Position numbers and translations under genes: made by a program. DNA of 64,000 nt from Haemonchus contortus (Eukaryota > Nematoda > Chromadorea > Rhabditida > Trichostrongylidae), in NCBI GenBank assembly GCA_000469685.2, contig LS997563.1, forward strand, positions 39,534,468 to 39,598,467, written 5' to 3'. The stretch's first letter is position 1. Every line of letters starts with the position of its first letter. Below are positions 57,242-64,000 of this stretch, one piece after another. The notes under the pieces are model-generated. The model did no database searches and was not told the DNA's origin. It saw only the letters and a program-made list of their open reading frames with translations.

Positions 57242-60200
57242 TTACTCTTCATGCACAACGCCAAGCGACTTAACAATGACGGCGTTTGCCGATGAACGTC
57301 GTCCTATGGACGAGTTGCTGCCAATCGAAAGTCGAGCCAAAGAGGGACGACCGAAGTCACCACTTAGCCGGCCCATCGAAGATGTTGACGGCGTCAGAAG
57401 TGACTCGTTGACGTCGTCATCCAAACGAAGATACATCTGTAGTATTTCTCTCGAGACAAATCGATCACCGACTAGATTGATCAGCTCTCCGCACATCGAA
57501 CGGTACTCGGCATCCACTCCGCGCGCCTGACAACGAATTGATAGAATGTTAAAAATTAATGGAAGTAAAACCACCAAAAAATTTCAAAAGCTCTTTTGGC
57601 CATCAACTTTTCTTTGAATTCGGAGACACGACAAAAAAAAAACGAAATTACTAGTCAAAACCCATACAAAACACGTGACTAGCTGGGAAATTGGTGATTT
57701 TACAGTAGTTCAACTGGTTCCTCGACTCATTAGCCCAATCGAATAACTCACAGCCTCAAAGATGTACTTATCATAACACTACAGAAAAACAAAAGATACG
57801 GAATCTTCTTAGCAGTTATCGTCATATTTCACTCCGATAAAAACCGATCGTGTGAGTGTGGAGTAACAGCAGTCAGATAATTAGTTAATCTCGAGGTAAA
57901 AAAGTCTGTTTTACGGAAAAGTCGACACCCTTACGATCACAACACATGGGTATGCTTGAGTGACGATTCCTTCCCCAGCGATAAGCTCCAGGCAAGCTTC
58001 TAATGAAAACTGCTCTTTGGATCCCGAAGAAAGTATGTCGAGAATATCTTAAAAGAATTCTTACCCGGTCATTCGAATTATTGGAGGCAAGAAACAGAGA
58101 AAGAGAAAAAATAAGTGATTATAAGTTCGCAGAAATGAGCGTCTTCAACACTCGGGAGGAGTGCCACTTGCTGATTGTCTCTTCTCAGATCCGCTCGGAC
58201 GGCTTAATATCTTATTCAGGACCAGGCCATACTACAACCTATGTTCTAACGTTCATTGCATTACTTTAGGCATGTTTCACCAAAAAAGCAAAAAGGTTTA
58301 TTATCCAAAAGATTCTGGCAAGTATCTTCCATTATTTCGGTCTTTTACAGATTAATCCGATGGCTGATCCTGTAATTGAAATCGGTTTACTAAAAGATTT
58401 GCTTCGACTAGCGTTCCATTCCTTTATAACTACTCGAAAAAAATTCACGGAGGTTTAAGAATAAGCTTATTGGAACGAAATTACTGATCAATTATTGTAG
58501 ATTAATTGAAATCGTCCTGAATGAATCTGCTCAAGAGATAGTTTTGAAAAAATTCCAATGACGGAATGGTCTCTGGATAAGCTTAGATAGGCTACTAAAA
58601 CTGAAGAGGTTTGAAACAGAGATAATAAGAGCAAATATGTTCTGAGGCAAAAATTCCGGTATACATGTAAGAACTTTCAGTTTTACCTCACTAACTGAGG
58701 CCAAAATATGCAACATACAAACTGTTCGGTTTTCCGAAATAGTTATAAACTCACAAAGTTATTGATACCACGTCCGTAGAAAAGTCGTGCTACCGACTCG
58801 TCGATGGCGTCGTCAGCAGGTGATGACACTGATGGGCGAAATTGACGCTTGTAGCGATGGGATGGTGGAAGCTCTAGGAAAATATGGGCCTTCATTCAAA
58901 ATTGATGCCTCTATATTGCTAGGGTAATGATACTATTTTCGATTAAACAGATATTATCACAAAACAAAAAACAAACATTAAACATCAAATAATAACAACA
59001 ATAAACAAGCAAGTAAAAAAAGAAGACAAAAACAGATGTGTTGCTTCAAGGAATGACATTTACTATCATGAATCCAATCATAAAACCAAATTGTGAGGCA
59101 CCCTGATGTTTCAATTCGAACGCCCTCCACAACGCATTACTTATGTATTTTAGGGTATTTTAATAATAAATGTATAAAAGCGAATTCAACAGAAATCCAA
59201 AATAGACTAACCACCAAACTGATCATTGATATACTGAACGGCCATTTCGGAGAACTGCTCCTCGTCTGATGGTATGGGCAGCCATTTGGAACTAACAACA
59301 TCGCCTCTTTCAGGATGCTCAGGCCAGAGCATCGCTGCTAATTCAGTTACAGCTGCCCAGATTAAAGTTCTAAACCGATTCATCTCACTAACATCTAGCA
59401 GCAACGATCATCAATTCACAAGAAGAGTAAATATGAAAGGATTAGTGAAAATATAGACGTAAAGTATAGTAAAGGATGATATGCCGTCAAAGTATTTCGG
59501 CTTCTTTAAACCCTGAAGATGTGTTTTGTTTTGATAGTTCTTTTTCCGAGTCAGCTTGGCAATTTTTTTACGTTGAAAAGCTTTTAGAATGCTAACATTC
59601 GGACTTAATCACGAGTACCATTGCCATTTGCGTTCACATATCCAACATATGGAGATCTGGAAAGCGACTCACTTTTTGTTATCCAAAAGGTCCCGTTCAT
59701 CTTCAGTCTCAACAAGCTCATCATCGCTATATGTTGGAGCAGACACAAGGTGGTCATAAATTGGACGCACGAATCCTTCCGACGTCAGGAAGTTCCACAC
59801 AACCTTTGAGTACAGGCGACACTGGAATTTCAAAGAACATTTTATTCTTTTCTATGAAGATGGAAGAATTGACGTACCATTTTCTCCATCCACTCCGGAG
59901 AGTCCAACTTGTTCGTGAGCTCCGCATGGTGCTGTCGTTCAATCGCCTTAGGCGTCGCTAGAGAAATTCCTTGAGGTGGAGGCTTTCGAGGAGTGTCCGC
60001 GACTGAAAACCATAAAATAAAGAGAAAGAGATTTCAGTAACAAAGTAAAAATAAACTAGTGACAGTGATAGCACCTATACAGAGTGACTAAATAAGCTGA
60101 AAAATTTTAAGAAGTAGTGTTAACGCTCGTGCCATGAAATCAACTACGACATCGATTCTGATTAACAACCGACCGTGTTTTAAGGGAAGATCTACAAGGA

Positions 60201-63200
60201 CCTGATGAGTCGAGCCAAGCTTGTCGAACAAGGAGTAGGGCTGTAAAAGCAAAAGAGTAGAAGTCAGATATCATATTTTGCTTAAAATCAAAAGTCTTTC
60301 GGAGCTCACCTTCTCTACTGATAACAAATCTTCAAATGAGTCATTCTGTGATGTGTTAAGATCCGTCGCTGACGCGATCCCAACCTTCTCGACTGATGGC
60401 GATTTGACTTTCAGTGACGCTGTAACTATCAATATACATAAAGACAGGTGTCATCGTAACTGTGAACCCAAATAGGTGCTGATACCTCTTTGGGAAAGAC
60501 CTTTTTATCGACCATAAAGAACAATGATATGTGGATATCGACGTAATATAACAATATGACACGATTGCTCTTAACACCTGCTTTACTACTTTTAAAAAGT
60601 AACAAAAATAGGTAACTAAAACGTAGTAAGGGAAAGGTAAGAAGTAGAGGATGAAGACAGGAGCAATTTCACTTCATAGACTACCGTTTGGATCGAACAG
60701 CTTTTGCCTGACTTGTCACGGTTAAAATGTCTTACTGACGCCTGGCATTCTGCTTTATAATAGGTCAAATCCAGCACAGATCGTTATAATCGGTGCATCA
60801 GCCACGGCTCCCACAGCGTTAACCCATTGACTGCACTTTTTCAGCCATGTGGGACCGTGCAGTCCACATGTGGACTGCAGTTGTATTTTTTGCTTTATTC
60901 ATCTATATTTTCACTTTCTTTTCAATTTTCTTCTCGAAACATTACATCAGACCTGAATGAAACTACATACAGGGTTGGTCTTAGAAAATCTTCTAATTTT
61001 GCAATTGTAAAGGTGTTTTTTCGAAGGAGTACATTATCTTGGTGAATTCTTCGTTCGCTGAACAGCTTCAAAAAATGAGATATTCCGGAAAGACTGTCGC
61101 CAATAGCATTTTTGCTGTTGTCGACCAAATGCAAAGCTCGTAAAAGTTCCCCGAAACGATTTCTGGTAATGATTTAACTCATAACTGAATAACAACTAGA
61201 ACGAGTGCCGGTAAAGACCAATAATCACTCAATGTATGCTTTCTTACCAAACCCATTTGCAGGAATATTCCGAAAAACTTATGGATTTCTCTTATAAACT
61301 TCAAAGATGGTCATGCTTAACTATAATATCCACATGTGGGCTGCAGCCGCGAGTGGACTAAAAGCGCGCCGGTCCCTCGCGGTGCTTTTCCCGCAAAACG
61401 TCATGGTCGTCAATGGGTTAATCTGCCTTTCGTGAATGCTCAATGTCTGAAGTGAGCAAAGCGGTGAAGAAAACCTGGGGCGTTCAAATATGGTAGGGTT
61501 ACTGGCGGAAGTATGGAAATGCTCATGGTAGGTAGTTGGACCGGACTTCACCGAAACGCGGCTACAGTAGAGTGTTAGGAAAAGACTGAACTGGATCTTA
61601 CCCTAGAAGAGGGGTAGGGGGGGGGGGCACGGGTTGTGTATGAGACTGCACGGAGAATTGAATACTTTAGACGAAAAAAACAGTAGGGAATTTAGTTATG
61701 AGGTACCTATTTGCTCGTCGATTTCACGCAATTTTTCATCTGTGACTGCCATCACTGCTTCTGATTTCACGATTGTTTCCACCTGAAACAACCGTTTAAC
61801 AATAATCACTACATGAATGAAATTTCCTCTACATGTCAATAGCACATCTAATTTCTGATTTTAGAGCCCACAATCCGTGTGTGGAGTAGCTAATGTCTCG
61901 AACAAAACTATTCAGGACCCTATTTGAAAAGGAAAAAAAGAGTTAAGAATCAACAGTACATAATTGCACTCACCAATGAACTGTTTAGGCTTTCTTCTAG
62001 CAACACTTTAGATCGAGGTGATAACGAAGCAGGCATTTTGGTGGTAAACCGGCTTGAATAAGTCATAAGCATAAAAATCAGAAAGATTTTGTTTGAACAA
62101 GATACTTACTCTTGCATAGTACGTGGCGACTTTGACACTGAAGAAATGGAATCCTCCAGCAGGGAATCGCTCAATTGGTAGCGTCCAACTACACTCGACA
62201 AGGATGGTGAGGCCGTTTTTGTCATGAACTCCATTATGGTTGTGGACAAACTGTCGCATAGTTGGCTACGGTTGAAGTCCTGGAACTGTGATATCTCTCA
62301 CTTTGTAAGGATGTGCCTGTACCGCTTACCACACTCGGTCGACCATCACTGGTGGGTTCCATCAAGGAGATCTCATTTACGCTCTTGTCACACTCAGCAT
62401 TATCAGGGCAGAGCTTGGAATTTTCATGCCATGCCTCACTAAATATTCACGCTGTTACAGGAAAAAAGTAATGCAGGACTATAAAATAAAATTCCACGGT
62501 ACAGGATCGGACCAATAGGCCAGGTATTTCACCACAGATATAAATCAATAGTCGGGGCTACAAACTAAAAAATTGGAGACTGGCTTTTACCATACTTCAT
62601 AGTAACAAGGGCTAACAATGTCTTGTACCAAAAGCACTTTATAACAGTGTTTCTTTCGAAGGCTATGTCATAGCAAATTGGTTAAACAGACAACTCTAAC
62701 AATAAGCCGTCTCGGGCGAACGGGTCAAGAGTTCTAGATCAGAAATGGCATATCTTGGGCTAATCAAAAACCAGCCCCCAATTGTGAGATGCAAGGTCCC
62801 AATCATCCGTCATCGAAGACAGATTCACCCTCCGCCCGCCTGATAACGAATCCTAAGATAGGCGTATTTCTCATGTTACAAAAACAGCAAAAGGAAAACT
62901 CAGAACTTCTCGATATCAATATTCACAAACAACGGGTCAAAAACAGAGAAATCTCACCCCGTAGCACTGCAGCTTTTGGAAGAGTCCGGACGAGTCCCTG
63001 TCGAGTCTTTTTGCGCGTCTCTATCTTCGACTGAGCTTTTTTCTTCTACGCTGGTAGATTTTGACAAGTTTTGTTGATCTTCTACAACACCGACGCCTTC
63101 ATATTTCCCAACTTGCTCCCCCACAAGGTTCACCGGGCTGCTAAACTCAGCCGATGGAGGAACAAGCTCTTCGGTAGACGTCTTGCTCCCTTCTTCTATG

Positions 63201-64000
63201 TCAGTGACACCGTCATTCTCAAGTATAGAAAGATCGAGCTTCTCAATTGCAGTCACATGCTCTGGATCGTTGTTCGCTTGATCACCGCTCGCAACAGCTT
63301 GATCCCAATGTTGTTCAGGTTCTTCTTTGCGCCCAGTCTCTTGCTTCTTTAGAGCAACCAATGGAGGTATAAGTATCCTCTTTGGAGTACTCTGTTCAAA
63401 TTCCTCATCAAATCCTTCCTTTGGTGATGGCTGCTCATCGTCTGTGAGCCACTCATTGTTCTCTGCAAGTTGCTCCGGCTCAGTTTCTTTTTCTAAAAAA
63501 ACATTCAAATACTTCTAAGTACCAGATTCACATAATACTCCACTGTTAGGTTTCAGAAGGAATACTGAGTTGTACTCTTATTCGACATGAGTTGGATAAT
63601 TTCCTGCAAAAATATTAGAAATGAAGATAGTGGCAAAAAATGGATATAAGCGCGACTTCAAAGTGGAATTTTTGCTTATTACCACTCTTTCAAAATAACA
63701 TGTATCACAAATCTCTTGCTTTAGGAGAGTTACTGTAAACCTTGCCAATTTAACCGCCTCCACTAATAAATAAAGAAAAATTGGAAGCAGCAAATAAAAA
63801 CCAGCTTAGAAGGCAGAAAAAGAAGTGACGAAAGATTTCCAGCGGAATTTGCAGAGTATAGAGCCTGCCCTAGAAGACGTAATGGGAAACCAAAGTGGCA
63901 CCAATCAGAAAGTTGTACTAAATTTTCACACTGTATTCCTGGAGGATGGCATCACACAGCAGACGGATAGTCGGCATCAGATTCCAGGAGATAAACATCA
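57242..64000 (-). CDS. Large unassigned protein, acidic/Ser-rich with a conserved-looking C-terminal part (5' partial)
   Basis: Exons on the - strand: 63492-62958 (acidic, EKETEPEQLAENNEWLTDDE), 62250-62110, 62052-61974, 61782-61707, 60425-60310, 60240-60174, 60002-59878, 59821-59673, 59394-59212, 58873-58755, 57999-57935, 57778-57752 (approximate) and 57526-57242. Most joints keep phase; two (59673/59394 and 58755/57999) do not, so a small exon or a base is missing at each. The N-terminal readable half is low-complexity; the C-terminal half is folded-looking and rich in Trp and hydrophobics (SPEWMEKMCRLYSKVVWNFL, RFRTLIWAAVTELAAMLWPE, SMCGELINLVGDRFVSREIL) and ends in a Ser-rich tail SLGVVHEE. 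I do not recognise the family. A further exon probably lies at the window edge (63931-64000). The gene continues beyond the window. Confidence 0.75.
60819..61421. mobile_element. TTAA-flanked MITE, piggyBac-like
   Basis: TTAA at 60819-60822 and again at 61418-61421 borders a segment whose ends are inverted: CCCATTGAC inward on the left and GTCAATGGG on the right. Subterminal TCCACATGTGGACTGCAG and TCCACATGTGGGCTGCAG are related motifs. TTAA duplications and CCC-starting ends are typical of piggyBac-type elements. There is no transposase, so it would be non-autonomous. It lies in an intron of the large - strand gene. Confidence 0.65.

Overview
This is eukaryotic nuclear DNA from a nematode, most likely a clade V worm and possibly a strongylid or hookworm-type parasite (an inference, not proved). 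The grounds are short exons with TTTTCAG-type acceptors, long introns carrying transposon debris, trans-splice-like acceptors just upstream of start codons, and recognisable worm gene families. Long ORFs here are mostly chance. The real genes were rebuilt exon by exon by checking splice sites, reading phase and protein family together.

Layout. 1-14.2 kb: no convincing gene apart from two candidate exons near 11.1 and 11.8 kb; it holds a complete but dead mariner element (9535-10799). 14.26-24.84 kb (+): thirteen phase-consistent exons of a C1 + RhoGAP protein of the HMHA1/GMIP/SPV-1 type; only the end of its F-BAR region is found. 24.85-36.95 kb: repeat-rich intergenic block with a 56-bp tandem array, a MITE, two copies of a roughly 2-kb repeat unit, a long palindrome and a tRNA-derived SINE. 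36.96-44.40 kb (+): a complete 11-exon secreted GH56 hyaluronidase/chondroitin hydrolase whose introns contain a Tc1-type transposon, a mariner relic, a MITE and a GC-rich foldback element. 46.1-50.1 kb (+): a cysteine-rich EB-module protein, 5' end unresolved. 50.79-54.40 kb (-): NDUFAF6-type mitochondrial complex I assembly factor. 54.84-55.80 kb (-): EMC5/MMGT1, a membrane subunit of the ER membrane protein complex. 57.24-64.0 kb (-): the 3' part of a large conserved-looking gene that I cannot assign, with a TTAA-flanked MITE in one intron.

Functionally the window mixes housekeeping genes (Rho signalling, ER membrane insertion, complex I assembly) with secreted products (hyaluronidase, EB-module protein). 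EMC5 and NDUFAF6 lie head to tail less than 0.5 kb apart and could be co-transcribed, as in nematode operons. The repeats are the least ordinary part: one MITE family occurs three times, and several elements are foldback structures with internal expansions.
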